64,000 nucleotides of DNA from JAAXGI01 sp965206975 (GTDB lineage Bacteria > Gemmatimonadota > Gemmatimonadetes > Longimicrobiales > Gaopeijiaceae), in NCBI GenBank assembly GCA_965206975.1, contig OZ242253.1, forward strand, positions 1,488,001 to 1,552,000. Reading direction: 5' to 3'. Both the position numbers and the translations under genes were made by a program. Under the pieces are notes generated by a model, which made no database searches, was not told where the DNA came from, and saw only the letters and a list, made by a program, of their open reading frames with translations. Position 1 is the stretch's first letter; every line of letters starts with the position of its first letter. This document shows, one piece after another, positions 54,101 to 64,000 of this stretch.

Positions 54101-55548
54101 TCGACCCACTCCGGATTTCCGGGCTCGGGAGCGGACCACGGCTCCGCCATCAGTGCCTCGATCTCCTCGATCTCCCTCGGGGCGAGGGAGATCCTCTCCA
54201 CCCCCTCGGCCGTAATGATGTAGTCGTCCTCGATCCGGACCCCGATCCCGACGTAGCGTTCGAAGGCGGGCCGGATCGCGTCTCTCATCTCCCGGTTCGC
54301 CGGCGTGTCCGGGATCACCTCCGCAAAGAGGTTCGGGCGCACGTAGATTCCGGGCTCGATCGTCAGGGCGACGCCGGTCTCCATCACGGCGGGCCACGGA
54401 TCGTGGACATCGAGCCCGAGCCCGTGGCTGAGCGCGTGCATGTAGTAGAGGAAGTACTGGGGGAGCTCTCGCCCCACCTCGTCCTCGTAGGATGCGAACG
54501 GGGACTCGATGAGTCCCAGCTCGGCGAGGCCCTCCGCCAGCACTTCGGCCGCGGCCCTTGCCATCGCATCGCGGGAGGCCGCCGGTCCGGCCATCTCCTC
54601 GGCCACCGCCTGCGCGTCCCTGACGAGCTGGTAGATCTCACGCTGCTCGGGGCTGAAGCGCCCGCTTACCGGGACGGTCCGCGTGATATCGGCAGCGTAG
54701 CCCCCGTAACTCGCCCCGATGTCCACGACGACGACGTCCCCCTCCTCCGTGAACCGGTCGTTCGCGTTGTAGTGAAGGACGGTCGAGTTGGGTCCCGAGC
54801 CCACGATCGTGGCGAATGCCGGACGTTCCGCCCCGTAGCGCCGGAAGGTGTGCTCGATCACCGCCTGAAGCTCGAACTCGTTCACCCCGGGGGCGGCCGC
54901 GCCCATGAACTCGCGCTGCGCCTGCGTGGTGATGATCGCGGCGCGTCGGATCAGACCCAACTCCGCATCGGTCTTGACGCCGCGGAGCTCGTTCACTGCG
55001 GGAGCGACGATCTGCACCCGCACCTGCGTTTGCTCCTCGAGGAGTTGATCGACCCGCTGGGTGACGTCGTCCCGGACGGGGGAAGAGGCGTCGTAGCTCG
55101 TCGCCACGTGGATCTCGTCCCACCCCTCGCTTACGAGCGAGTCGAGGACGGCCGCGAGTTCCCCCGTGCTCTGCCCGGGCATGCCGGTCGCCCGCACCGT
55201 CCCCTCGGGACCGATCCGGTAGCCCTCCCACGTCTCCTCCGCGGGACTCCGCGGATTCACGAAGAGGCGCTCCCAGACAACGTCGCCCCTCCGCGCGAGC
55301 ACGATCAGCGCCGCATCCGGCTCGAGGAACCCCGTCAGGTAACGGAAGGGGGAATTCTGATAGAAGTTGATGTAATCCTCGGGAGGCTGGACGCTCCCGA
55401 CCGCGAGGATGAGCCCGTCCTCCACCTCCGTGGCCAGCGCTGCCCGGCGGGTCGCGTACTCCTCAACGGGGATCTGGCTGTGGAGCGGCCCGGCGAGGAG
55501 CGGTAAGATGAGAAGACACGCCCCAACGACCCTTCTAGATTCACTCAC
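54079..55548 (-). CDS. Secreted M24 Xaa-Pro aminopeptidase
   Basis: 489 residues from the GTG at 55548. A signal peptide (VVGACLLILPLLAGPLHSQ) is followed by an N-terminal creatinase-like domain with SPFRYLTGFLEPDAALIV. The pita-bread domain has metal ligands in VVVDIGASYGGYAADITRTV, MHALSHGLGLDVHD, ALTIEPGIYVRP and GIGVRIEDDYIIT. It cleaves N-terminal residues before proline, outside the cytoplasm. Divergent from the M28 peptidase gene, with only 64 bases between starts, so the promoters are shared or overlapping. Confidence 0.92.
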   Translation of the reverse strand: MSESRRVVGACLLILPLLAGPLHSQIPVEEYATRRAALATEVEDGLILAVGSVQPPEDYINFYQNSPFRYLTGFLEPDAALIVLARRGDVVWERLFVNPRSPAEETWEGYRIGPEGTVRATGMPGQSTGELAAVLDSLVSEGWDEIHVATSYDASSPVRDDVTQRVDQLLEEQTQVRVQIVAPAVNELRGVKTDAELGLIRRAAIITTQAQREFMGAAAPGVNEFELQAVIEHTFRRYGAERPAFATIVGSGPNSTVLHYNANDRFTEEGDVVVVDIGASYGGYAADITRTVPVSGRFSPEQREIYQLVRDAQAVAEEMAGPAASRDAMARAAAEVLAEGLAELGLIESPFASYEDEVGRELPQYFLYYMHALSHGLGLDVHDPWPAVMETGVALTIEPGIYVRPNLFAEVIPDTPANREMRDAIRPAFERYVGIGVRIEDDYIITAEGVERISLAPREIEEIEALMAEPWSAPEPGNPEWVEWYRAMP

Positions 55549-55612
55549 GGCGGCGACTCCCCGGGTTCTGTTCGCGCTCAACTCCAACCTCCGCCCACCC
55601 CCACCCCGACGA

Positions 55613-56590
55613 ATGAATACACCATCCGCCAAGCGTCGTTCTCGGGGGACCGGCAGGCTCGCGCCGCTCCCCGTCCTCCTCCTCGGCGCCATGGCCGTGG
55701 CCGGCAGCGCGTCGGACCCCGGTCGCCCTCTCCTACCGCAGGAACCCCGGCGCTTCGACGACGAGGCGCTCATCCGGGATCTCTCGGTCCTCGCGGCCGA
55801 TTCGATGGAGGGCCGGCGGGCGGGATCGGCCGGGGGTCAGCGGGCGCGGGCGTATGTCGCCTCGAGACTCGCCGAGGGCGGGGCCACCCCCGTTGCGGGA
55901 GCGCGCGTGCAGTCCTTCCCGCTCGATGGCGGGGCGGAGATGGGGGTGAATGTCTTCGGGATGGTGCCGGGGGCCGAATATCCCGAACGGTACGTCGTGG
56001 TCTCAGCGCACTACGATCACTTGGGAGTCCGGGCGGGCGAGATCTACAACGGGGCGGATGACAACGCCTCGGGGAGCGCCGCACTCCTCGCGCTCGCCTC
56101 GTACCTCGCCTCAAACCCACCGAGGTACTCGCACCTCTTCGTTGCCTTCGATGCCGAGGAGCTCGGCCTCCGGGGGGCGCGTGCCTTCGTCTCGGATCCC
56201 CCCGTCACCCTATCATCCATCCTCCTCAACGTGAACCTGGACATGATCGGCCACAGCGAGGCGGGAGAACTCTATGCGGCGGGGCCGCACCACTACCCGG
56301 CGCTCGCTCCCTTCGTCGAGGAGGCCGCTTCCCGCGCCGGGGTCACCCTCCTGATCGGCCACGATTCCCCCGAACTCTCCGCCCGCGACGATTGGACGGA
56401 GCTCTCGGATCACGCGGCCTTCCACGCCCGGGGCGTCCCCTTCGTCTACTTCGGCGTCGAGGATCACGAGGACTACCACCGGCCTACCGATACCGTCGAG
56501 AGTCTAACCCTCGACTTCTACGTGGACGCGGTGGACGCGATCCTCGATTTACTCCTCATCGTGGACCGGGAAGGGGAGCGCTTCGACTGA
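55613..56590 (+). CDS. Secreted M28 zinc aminopeptidase
   Basis: 325 residues. Signal peptide (PLPVLLLGAMAVAGSAS). M28 ligands are plain: SAHYDHLG, NGADDNASGSAALL, FDAEELGLRGA, NLDMIGH and SDHAAFHARGVP. It removes N-terminal amino acids from peptides in the periplasm or outside. Complete, with its start placed 64 bases from the M24 peptidase start. It converges with gyrB across a 130-base spacer without a clear terminator. Confidence 0.92.
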   Translation: MNTPSAKRRSRGTGRLAPLPVLLLGAMAVAGSASDPGRPLLPQEPRRFDDEALIRDLSVLAADSMEGRRAGSAGGQRARAYVASRLAEGGATPVAGARVQSFPLDGGAEMGVNVFGMVPGAEYPERYVVVSAHYDHLGVRAGEIYNGADDNASGSAALLALASYLASNPPRYSHLFVAFDAEELGLRGARAFVSDPPVTLSSILLNVNLDMIGHSEAGELYAAGPHHYPALAPFVEEAASRAGVTLLIGHDSPELSARDDWTELSDHAAFHARGVPFVYFGVEDHEDYHRPTDTVESLTLDFYVDAVDAILDLLLIVDREGERFD

Positions 56591-56720
56591 GCGTCCTCCC
56601 CCGGGAGGCAGCCCTGCCCGCCTGGCTTGGCCGACGGGGAGGGTCCGAGAGCGGAGGGGGGGAGCTGGTGCGGGCAGGCGCACGTTTCCAGTTCCGGGCT
56701 CGCCCGCCCTGTCACACGTC

Positions 56721-58664
<1,944 letters not shown>

Positions 58665-58844
58665 CTAGGCCCCGGGTTCGGGAAGCGGGTCGAGCGAATC
58701 GGCGCTTCGAAGGAACCCATAAATCTAGCCGAATCCGGCCGTTAGATCCATTGCCGGGGCACGGTTTCTCCCGTCCGCCGGGGAGCTTGCCTCCCCGTCC
58801 CTAGCCTCCTCGCGGAGCCCCGCTCCTGCATCTTCGGGCGGCGC

Positions 58845-59192
58845 TCACCCGTCCTCGAGCCGCAGGACGATCCGGTCAATCCGCCCCTCGCCCCGCCCGG
58901 CATTCAGCCGGCGGAGGAGTTCGTGCTTCATCATGCTGAGCTCCGAGAGCCACGCGCTCGACCTCACGTTCACGAAGAGGATCCCGTTCGCGACCGCCGT
59001 CGCCCGCGTGACCTCCGCGATGTGGGGCCCCACGATCGACTCCCATGCGGCGAGCGCATCCTGACTCGCCACCTCTTTCGTGATCCCGAGCCTCTCGAGG
59101 AGCCCGGGGAGGATTTCGTGGACCCGCTTCGCCCCCTCCTCCCTCCTCTCTCCCGCCGGGCGGGCGGGCCTCTTCCCCGGGGTTCGGCTCAC
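58845..59192 (-). CDS. DUF721 (DciA-like) protein
   Basis: 115 residues from a GTG overlapping the recF stop (GTGA). KRVHEILPGLLERLGITKEV then AWESIVGPHIAEVTRA and LFVNVRSSAWLSELSMMKHE are the DUF721 pattern. Members of this group include DciA, which helps load the replicative helicase. Position between recF and gyrB is typical. Confidence 0.88.
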   Translation of the reverse strand: MSRTPGKRPARPAGERREEGAKRVHEILPGLLERLGITKEVASQDALAAWESIVGPHIAEVTRATAVANGILFVNVRSSAWLSELSMMKHELLRRLNAGRGEGRIDRIVLRLEDG

Positions 59193-60310
59193 CCCTCGAT
59201 CCTCCCGCCCTCGATCCTCCATCTACTGAGCAGGTCCCTTCGGAATCTCATCTCCGACTCCTTCGGCGCCGTGAGGATGACTTGCCCGGGCCCCGTGCGC
59301 TCGAGGAGCGCGAGCACCTTCCTCGAGCGCTCGTCATCGAGCTCGGCGAAGATGTCGTCGAGGAGGAGGATCGGCTCCCGGCCGCGGAGCCGCTTCGCCG
59401 TCTCGACTTCGAGGAGCCGGAGGGCGAGGGCGGCCGTGCGCTGCTCTCCCCCCGAACCGTACGCGCGGAGGTCTCTTGCCCCCGACCCCTCGTCGATCGC
59501 GAGTTCCACGTCGTCCCGGTGAGGTCCGACCACGGTGGTCCGCCCCCCCCGCTCCCGCTCGCGCGAGGCGGCAAGCGCCGAGCGGTAGGCCTCGGCGGCC
59601 CCTTCCGCCCCCGCCCCCCCGGCGCCCCTGCCCACGTTCGGCTGGTAGCGGATCGACGCCCCCTCCTGACCGGAGACCTCATCGTAGCACGTGCGGAAGA
59701 GGTCCGCGAAATCCGAGATCCACCTGGCGCGCGAGGTGACGATCCGTGCGCCGGAGCGGATGAGGATCTCGTCCCAGGCGAAGGCCGCATCCCCGCTCTC
59801 CCCCTCCCGAAGGGCAGCGTTGCGCTGCCCCAGGGCGCGCCAGAACTCCTGCAGCGAGGCGAGATAGCCGGGTTCGTTCAGGGAGAGGACGATGTCGAGG
59901 AAGCGTCGGCGCTCCGAGGGCCCGTCCCGCACGAGCCCCGAGTCCTCGGGGGTAAAGAGCACGGTGGCAACCGACCCCACTGCGTCTGCAAGCCGCGGGA
60001 TTTCCTTCCCGTCCGCCGTGACCCGCTTCCTCTTCGGGATTCGCTGGAATGCGGCCGCGATCTCAGTCGACGGCCTCCCCTCGCTCCCGATTTCCCCTTC
60101 GACCCGGAAGACGTTCTCGCCGAATTGGACGAGCTCCCCGTCGGAGGCGCCCCGAAAGGAGCGGAAGGTCTCGAGATAATGGATCGCCTCGAGAAGGTTC
60201 GTCTTTCCCTGGGCGTTGCCCCCAAGGAGCGCGATCCCCTCTCCCGGGAAGCGTAGCCGAGCGTCTTCGAGGTTACGAAAGCCCGTGAGCCGTAGGCCGA
60301 TCAGTCGCAT
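59189..60310 (-). CDS. recF: DNA replication and repair protein RecF
   Basis: 373 residues. It opens RLIGLRLTGFRNLEDARLRF with Walker A LLGGNAQGKTNLLEAIHYLE. The ABC signature region is RAYGSGGEQRTAALALRLLE and Walker B PILLLDDIFAELDDERS. RecF is an SMC-like ATPase loading RecA at gaps. Complete. Divergent from ssb, 177 bases away. Confidence 0.95.
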   Translation of the reverse strand: MRLIGLRLTGFRNLEDARLRFPGEGIALLGGNAQGKTNLLEAIHYLETFRSFRGASDGELVQFGENVFRVEGEIGSEGRPSTEIAAAFQRIPKRKRVTADGKEIPRLADAVGSVATVLFTPEDSGLVRDGPSERRRFLDIVLSLNEPGYLASLQEFWRALGQRNAALREGESGDAAFAWDEILIRSGARIVTSRARWISDFADLFRTCYDEVSGQEGASIRYQPNVGRGAGGAGAEGAAEAYRSALAASRERERGGRTTVVGPHRDDVELAIDEGSGARDLRAYGSGGEQRTAALALRLLEVETAKRLRGREPILLLDDIFAELDDERSRKVLALLERTGPGQVILTAPKESEMRFRRDLLSRWRIEGGRIEG

Positions 60311-60487
60311 GGGCCGGGAAGATACGCCCCTGGCAAAGGGCGTGTCACGGCGCCGGGCCCGGCCAGACTAGGCATGGCATTGCCCTCCGATCCTCTGTAC
60401 CTTGTTCGCCCGTCGGGCCCTCCCCGTGAAGGTGCCCCGCCCCGCATCGATCTTGAACGCATGACCCGAAGGAGAGACAAGGAGACC

Positions 60488-60931
60488 ATGGCCCGTTCCC
60501 TGAACAAGGTGATGCTCATCGGCAATGTCGGCTCGGATCCAGAGGTTGCCTCGACCCCGTCGGGGTCGAGACGCGCCAAGGTCTCACTCGCGACGAACCG
60601 CCGCTTTCAGGACCGCGCGGGGGAGCAGCAGGAGCGGACAGAGTGGCACCGGCTCACCTTCTGGGGAAAGCTGGCCGACATCGTCGAGCAGTACGTTTCG
60701 AAGGGGGATCGGCTCTACGTCGAGGGACGGATCGAGTACTCGCAGACGCAGGATGATCAGGGGGGGACGAGGTACTGGACCGACATCGCCGTGCAGGAGA
60801 TGGTCATGCTCGGGTCGAGCGGGGGATCGGATGTGGGGGCGGGTCCGGGGAGGCTGGGGCCGCCGGTGCAGCCGCCGCCGCCGTCGTCGCCCCCCGGCCT
60901 CAGCCAGCCGGACGACGACCTGCCCTTCTGA
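60488..60931 (+). CDS. ssb: Single-stranded DNA-binding protein
   Basis: 147 residues from the ATG at 60488, preceded by GGAG. The OB fold reads LNKVMLIGNVGSDPEVASTP, TEWHRLTFWGKLADIVEQYV and GDRLYVEGRIEYSQ. A Gly/Pro-rich linker ends in the acidic tip PDDDLPF, which docks repair proteins. Complete. Confidence 0.95.
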   Translation: MARSLNKVMLIGNVGSDPEVASTPSGSRRAKVSLATNRRFQDRAGEQQERTEWHRLTFWGKLADIVEQYVSKGDRLYVEGRIEYSQTQDDQGGTRYWTDIAVQEMVMLGSSGGSDVGAGPGRLGPPVQPPPPSSPPGLSQPDDDLPF

Positions 60932-61525
60932 GGAATCAGGGGCCTTTCCTCCCACCCCCGGCAGCGTCGGCGGGCTGAGCCCCGCCTCCGGAGCCCCGTC
61001 AGCTCGCGCTCGGAGCGCCCCGGATCCACGGCGAGCCGCTCGGTGGCGAGCTGTACGATGGCGTTGAACGAGGGAAGCTCGTCAGGGCCCAGCTCCGCGT
61101 CGCCCGCCGAACAGTAGCCGAGGTATTTGGCGCGGAGGACGGATGTCCTGGCGTTCCGCTCCTTCCCGGCCACGTGCGCTCGGTCTCGCTTCCAGGACGC
61201 GGCTTGGGAGGCGGTACGGGTGCCACGTCCACACTCGCCCGGGTCCATCTCATGTCGACCCCGGGGCGGAAACGATCGCTTGACGAAGCGAGAACGGTCC
61301 GGAGATGGCCGGGGCGTGCCCGCCCCGCAGTCGACCGGGGGCGCGGCACGGCGCGCAAGGCAGCCCCGGGCCCCCGGCGCATCCCTCGCCGGAGACCGGA
61401 TTCCCGTTCAAGCTCATCTGCCGTTGGACAGGCCTCTCCATTGAACTCCGCCGGACCAGCGGCTACCTTTGCCGTTCTCCAGACCTACGTGAGCCAGGGC
61501 GAACCCAGCGGAGCGCGCGAGACCA
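60932..61525. other. Spacer between ssb and rpsU with a possible reverse-strand reading frame
   Basis: No recognised gene. On the reverse strand a frame starting at ATG 61248 reads RAKYLGYCSAGDAELGPDEL then PSFNAIVQLATERLAVDPGR, which has coding-like codon use. It loses sense after about 61000 and runs on into antisense of ssb. Could be a small unknown gene or the remains of one. Confidence 0.35.
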
Positions 61526-61729
61526 TTGGAAGTCATTCTTCAGGAGGGAGACAACCTCGAGCGGGCCCTCCGCAAGTTCAAGCGGAAGGTCCAGCGTTCG
61601 GGGCTCTACTCGGAGCTCCGCAAGCGCCGGTTCTACGAGAAGCCCAGCGCGCAGAGGAAGAGGAAGCGCGAGGCGGCGATCCGGCGCGAGCGGCGCCGGC
61701 AGCGGAGAGACGGTAGGCCGCGGCTCTGA
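61526..61729 (+). CDS. rpsU: Ribosomal protein bS21
   Basis: 67 residues. EVILQEGDNLERALRKFKRK followed by VQRSGLYSELRKRRFYEKPS and a basic tail is bS21 throughout. The start is TTG at 61526; no ATG or GTG lies in a fitting place, and the ribosome-binding stretch is weak (GGAG 12 bases upstream). It is part of the 30S subunit near the mRNA 5' end. It converges with the dehydrogenase gene, 58 bases apart. Confidence 0.93.
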   Translation: MEVILQEGDNLERALRKFKRKVQRSGLYSELRKRRFYEKPSAQRKRKREAAIRRERRRQRRDGRPRL

Positions 61730-61787
61730 TCGGCCCGCACCGTCCTGCCGTTCCGCCGGATCCCTTCCCCCCGATGCGGTGCCGAGT

Positions 61788-62669
61788 TCAGATCCGGATC
61801 GGCACCGGCTCCTCGCCGCTGTAGTCGAAGAAGCCCGCTCCGGACTTCTTCCCGTAGCGTTTCATCATGACTAGCCGGTTGAGGAGCGGCGGCGGCGCGA
61901 AGCGTGCGTCTCTGTACTCCGCGTACATGATCTCCGCGATCCTCTGCACCGTGTCGAGTCCCACGAAGTCGCAGAGCGCGAGCGGCCCCATCGGGTGTCC
62001 GCATCCGAGGGCCATAGCCCGGTCGATCTCGGGTGCGGAGCCGATGCCGGCCTCGAGGAGCCGGATCGCGTCGAGGATGAATGGGATGAGGAGGCGGTTC
62101 ACGAGGAAGCCGGGGCGATCCTGAACGGCGACCACCTCCTTGCCGAGACCCCGGGCGAACTCCGTGACCCACGCCGCCGTGCGACCGGAAGTGGAGATCG
62201 TCCGAACGACCTCGACGAGCCTCATCACCGGGACGGGGTTGAAGAAGTGAAGCCCGATCACTCGGTCCGGCCGGTGGACGGCCGCCGCCATCTCGGTGAT
62301 GCTGAGCGACGACGTGTTCGAAGCGAGGATCGTCTGGTCGTCGGCGATTGCATCGAGGCACCGGAAGAGCTCGGTCTTCACCTCTAGATTCTCTACCACC
62401 GCCTCGATGACGAGGCGCCGGTCCGAGAGCGCCCCGAGATCCGTTCCGTAGGAGATCCGGGAGAGCGCCTCGTCACGCTCGGTGAGGGTCAGCTTCTCCC
62501 TTTGTACCGCGCGTTCGAGTGACCGTGCGACCCGCGTCCGCCCGCTCTCGAGTGCGGCCCTGTCGATCTCGTATACACGCACCTCGTGTCCGGCGCGCGC
62601 CGCGACCTCCGCGATCCCGCTCCCCATGAGGCCGCAGCCGAGGACTCCTACCGCCGCTGCCTCGCTCAT
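61788..62669 (-). CDS. 3-Hydroxyacyl-CoA (3-hydroxybutyryl-CoA) dehydrogenase
   Basis: 293 residues from the ATG at 62669 that overlaps the thiolase stop (ATGA). The NAD site is VGVLGCGLMGSGIAEVAA. SNTSSLSITEMA, RVIGLHFFNPVPVMRLVEVV (catalytic His) and KEVVAVQDRPGFLVNRLLIP follow. It oxidises or reduces 3-hydroxyacyl-CoA and pairs with the thiolase in butyrate/PHB or fatty-acid metabolism. Complete. Confidence 0.95.
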   Translation of the reverse strand: MSEAAAVGVLGCGLMGSGIAEVAARAGHEVRVYEIDRAALESGRTRVARSLERAVQREKLTLTERDEALSRISYGTDLGALSDRRLVIEAVVENLEVKTELFRCLDAIADDQTILASNTSSLSITEMAAAVHRPDRVIGLHFFNPVPVMRLVEVVRTISTSGRTAAWVTEFARGLGKEVVAVQDRPGFLVNRLLIPFILDAIRLLEAGIGSAPEIDRAMALGCGHPMGPLALCDFVGLDTVQRIAEIMYAEYRDARFAPPPLLNRLVMMKRYGKKSGAGFFDYSGEEPVPIRI

Positions 62670-63883
62670 CCCGGGAAGGCCTCCAGCACGACGGCGCCCC
62701 CCTGCCCGCCCCCGACGCACGCGGATCCGACGCCGAGGCCGCCGCCTCGGCGCCTGAGCTCGTGGAGGAGGTGGACCGTGATCCTCGTACCTGAGGCCGC
62801 GAGCGGGTGCGTGAGAGCGATCGCGCCTCCGTCCACATTCGTTCGCCCGGGGTCGAGCGAGAGCGCCTTTTCGACGGCGAGGTACTGCGGCGCAAAGGCC
62901 TCGTTCACCTCCACGAGATCGATCTCGTCGAGTCGCATCTCGGCGCGCTCGAGTGCCTGGTGGATTGCGGGTACGGGGCCGATTCCCATGACCCTGGGGT
63001 CCACCCCGACGTAGGCGTAGGAGAGGAGGCGTCCGAGCGGCTCGAGCCCCTTGGCCTCTGCCCAGGCGCGCGACGCGAGGACGACGGATGCGGCGCCATC
63101 GCCCATCCCCGATGCGGTGCCGGCGGTGACGAGCCCGTCCTTTCGGAACAAGGGCCGGAGCCGCCTCAGCCCCTCGATCGTGGCATCACACCGGATGTGT
63201 TCGTCGCGGGCGAACTCGACGGGCCCCTTTCGGGTTTCGATCGAGATGGGGACGACCTCGGCGGAAAATCGCCCCTCGTCCCACGCGGCTGCGGCCCGCT
63301 CATGGCTCCGAAGTGCCACCTGGTCCGACTCCTCGCGCGTCACCGTGTAGCGGATCGCTACCTCCTCGGCGGTCTCCCCCATCGCGAGCCCGCAGTGGGA
63401 GTCGTGGAGCCCTTGCCAGAGCATGTCCTCGAAGTGCCCTCCTCCGCCACCGAGCCTGAGGTCCCCCCACCGCGCCCCCCGTACTATGTGGGGCGCTTGG
63501 CTCATCGATTCCGTTCCCCCCGCCAGAGCCATGTCGGCCGTGCCGAGGAGGATTTCCTGCGCGCCCTGCGTGACCGCCTGAAAGCCGGAGGCGCAGAGGC
63601 GGTTCACTGTCACAGCGGGGGTGGATTCGGGCGCGCCTGCCTTCAGGGCGACGTGGCGGGCGAGGTACATCGCGTCCGCCGAGGTCTGCAGCGCGTTCCC
63701 GTAGATGACGTGCCCGATCTCTCTGGGCTCAATGCCCGAAGTCTCGATCGCAGCCCGCGCCGAGAGCGTCGCGAGCTCGGTTGCGGTAAGCGTCCGCAGG
63801 CTTCCTCCGAAGCTCCCGAAGGCCGTCCGCTTCGCGGCGAGGAAGACGACTTCCGCCGTCCCTCTCCGATCGGCTCTGATCAT
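62666..63883 (-). CDS. Acetyl-CoA C-acetyltransferase (thiolase)
   Basis: 405 residues. The nucleophile motif TVNRLCASGFQAVTQGA is present. EVNEAFAPQYLAVEK, GGAIALTHPLAASGTR (catalytic His) and the second Cys in GSACVGGGQGGAVVLE follow. THPLAASG replaces the usual GHPLGASG but keeps the His. It condenses two acetyl-CoA or cleaves acetoacetyl-CoA. Translationally coupled to the dehydrogenase that follows. Confidence 0.95.
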   Translation of the reverse strand: MIRADRRGTAEVVFLAAKRTAFGSFGGSLRTLTATELATLSARAAIETSGIEPREIGHVIYGNALQTSADAMYLARHVALKAGAPESTPAVTVNRLCASGFQAVTQGAQEILLGTADMALAGGTESMSQAPHIVRGARWGDLRLGGGGGHFEDMLWQGLHDSHCGLAMGETAEEVAIRYTVTREESDQVALRSHERAAAAWDEGRFSAEVVPISIETRKGPVEFARDEHIRCDATIEGLRRLRPLFRKDGLVTAGTASGMGDGAASVVLASRAWAEAKGLEPLGRLLSYAYVGVDPRVMGIGPVPAIHQALERAEMRLDEIDLVEVNEAFAPQYLAVEKALSLDPGRTNVDGGAIALTHPLAASGTRITVHLLHELRRRGGGLGVGSACVGGGQGGAVVLEAFPG

Positions 63884-63898
63884 TTCCGGCCTCTCCGC

Positions 63899-64000
63899 TC
63901 AGTCGGGGCTCCGCACCCGGATCTCGCCCGGTACCTGCCCGCCGCTCCCCTCGACCCAGAAGGGATAGCTTCCCGCCGGCGCGCCGCCGAAGGTGAGAAC
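63899..64000 (-). CDS. C-terminal end of an unidentified protein, cut by window edge
   Basis: The last 33 codons read VLTFGGAPAGSYPFWVEGSG followed by GQVPGEIRVRSPD. GSYPFWVEGSGG and EIRVR recall the final strands of a beta-sandwich, such as a cupredoxin or similar fold, but no copper ligand is seen. It ends 15 bases ahead of the thiolase start on the same strand, so it is probably in the same operon. Confidence 0.5.
   Translation of the reverse strand, partial: VLTFGGAPAGSYPFWVEGSGGQVPGEIRVRSPD

Overview
The window comes from a high-GC chromosome. The right-hand third carries ordinary housekeeping genes (thyX, hemE, hemH, gyrB, a DUF721 gene, recF, ssb, rpsU, a beta-ketothiolase and its dehydrogenase), together with M28 and M24 secreted peptidases, a bactofilin and a CBM9/DUF5916 outer-membrane-type protein. 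That mix, with the many short GTGA/ATGA gene overlaps, suggests Gemmatimonadota or a close relative. This is inference from gene families only; no marker gene was compared.

Layout. 1-4.7 kb: an IS1182 transposase has cut off a metallo-beta-lactamase-fold gene. Just downstream lies a 1165-residue protein that fuses an E2, a ThiF-type E1, a JAB/JAMM peptidase and a patatin phospholipase. 4.7-9.1 kb: an ArdC scrap, a nuclease-NACHT STAND ATPase, an IS256-family element and a small membrane protein, all resembling a decaying defence island. 9.7-24.8 kb: a conjugative type IV secretion locus (VirB2, B3, B4, B9, B10, TrbJ/B5, B6, B8, VirD4, VirB11, ArdC), preceded by an HTH-AlpA regulator; no relaxase is recognisable. 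24.8-33.3 kb: a hybrid histidine kinase/response regulator, a Cre-like recombinase bracketed by perfect 34-bp inverted repeats, a Calx-beta surface protein, a bactofilin broken by an 8-bp tandem repeat, and a second HTH/AlpA pair. 33.3-43.5 kb: AT-richer accessory DNA with gene wrecks, a DUF2806 protein, an IS1380-like remnant and a four-gene ubiquitin-like conjugation operon in the order Ubl, E2, JAB, E1, as in BilABCD. The operon lies between two 603-bp direct repeats made of integrase 3' ends. A complete tyrosine integrase and a 5'-half tRNA-Lys mark the probable island edge near 43.5 kb. 43.7-64 kb: core chromosome, with some broken genes at its left edge.

How it works together. The window holds two different bacterial ubiquitin-like modification systems. 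One has activation, transfer, deconjugation and a lipase effector in a single chain. The other is a compact Bil/Bub-like operon in an apparent mobile cassette. With the NACHT protein and ArdC they make the left two thirds look like an anti-phage/anti-plasmid island assembled on integrative and conjugative elements. The Cre-like cassette and the bactofilin tandem repeat are two candidate DNA-level switches. Gene calls rest on translated motifs read by eye; no database search was run.
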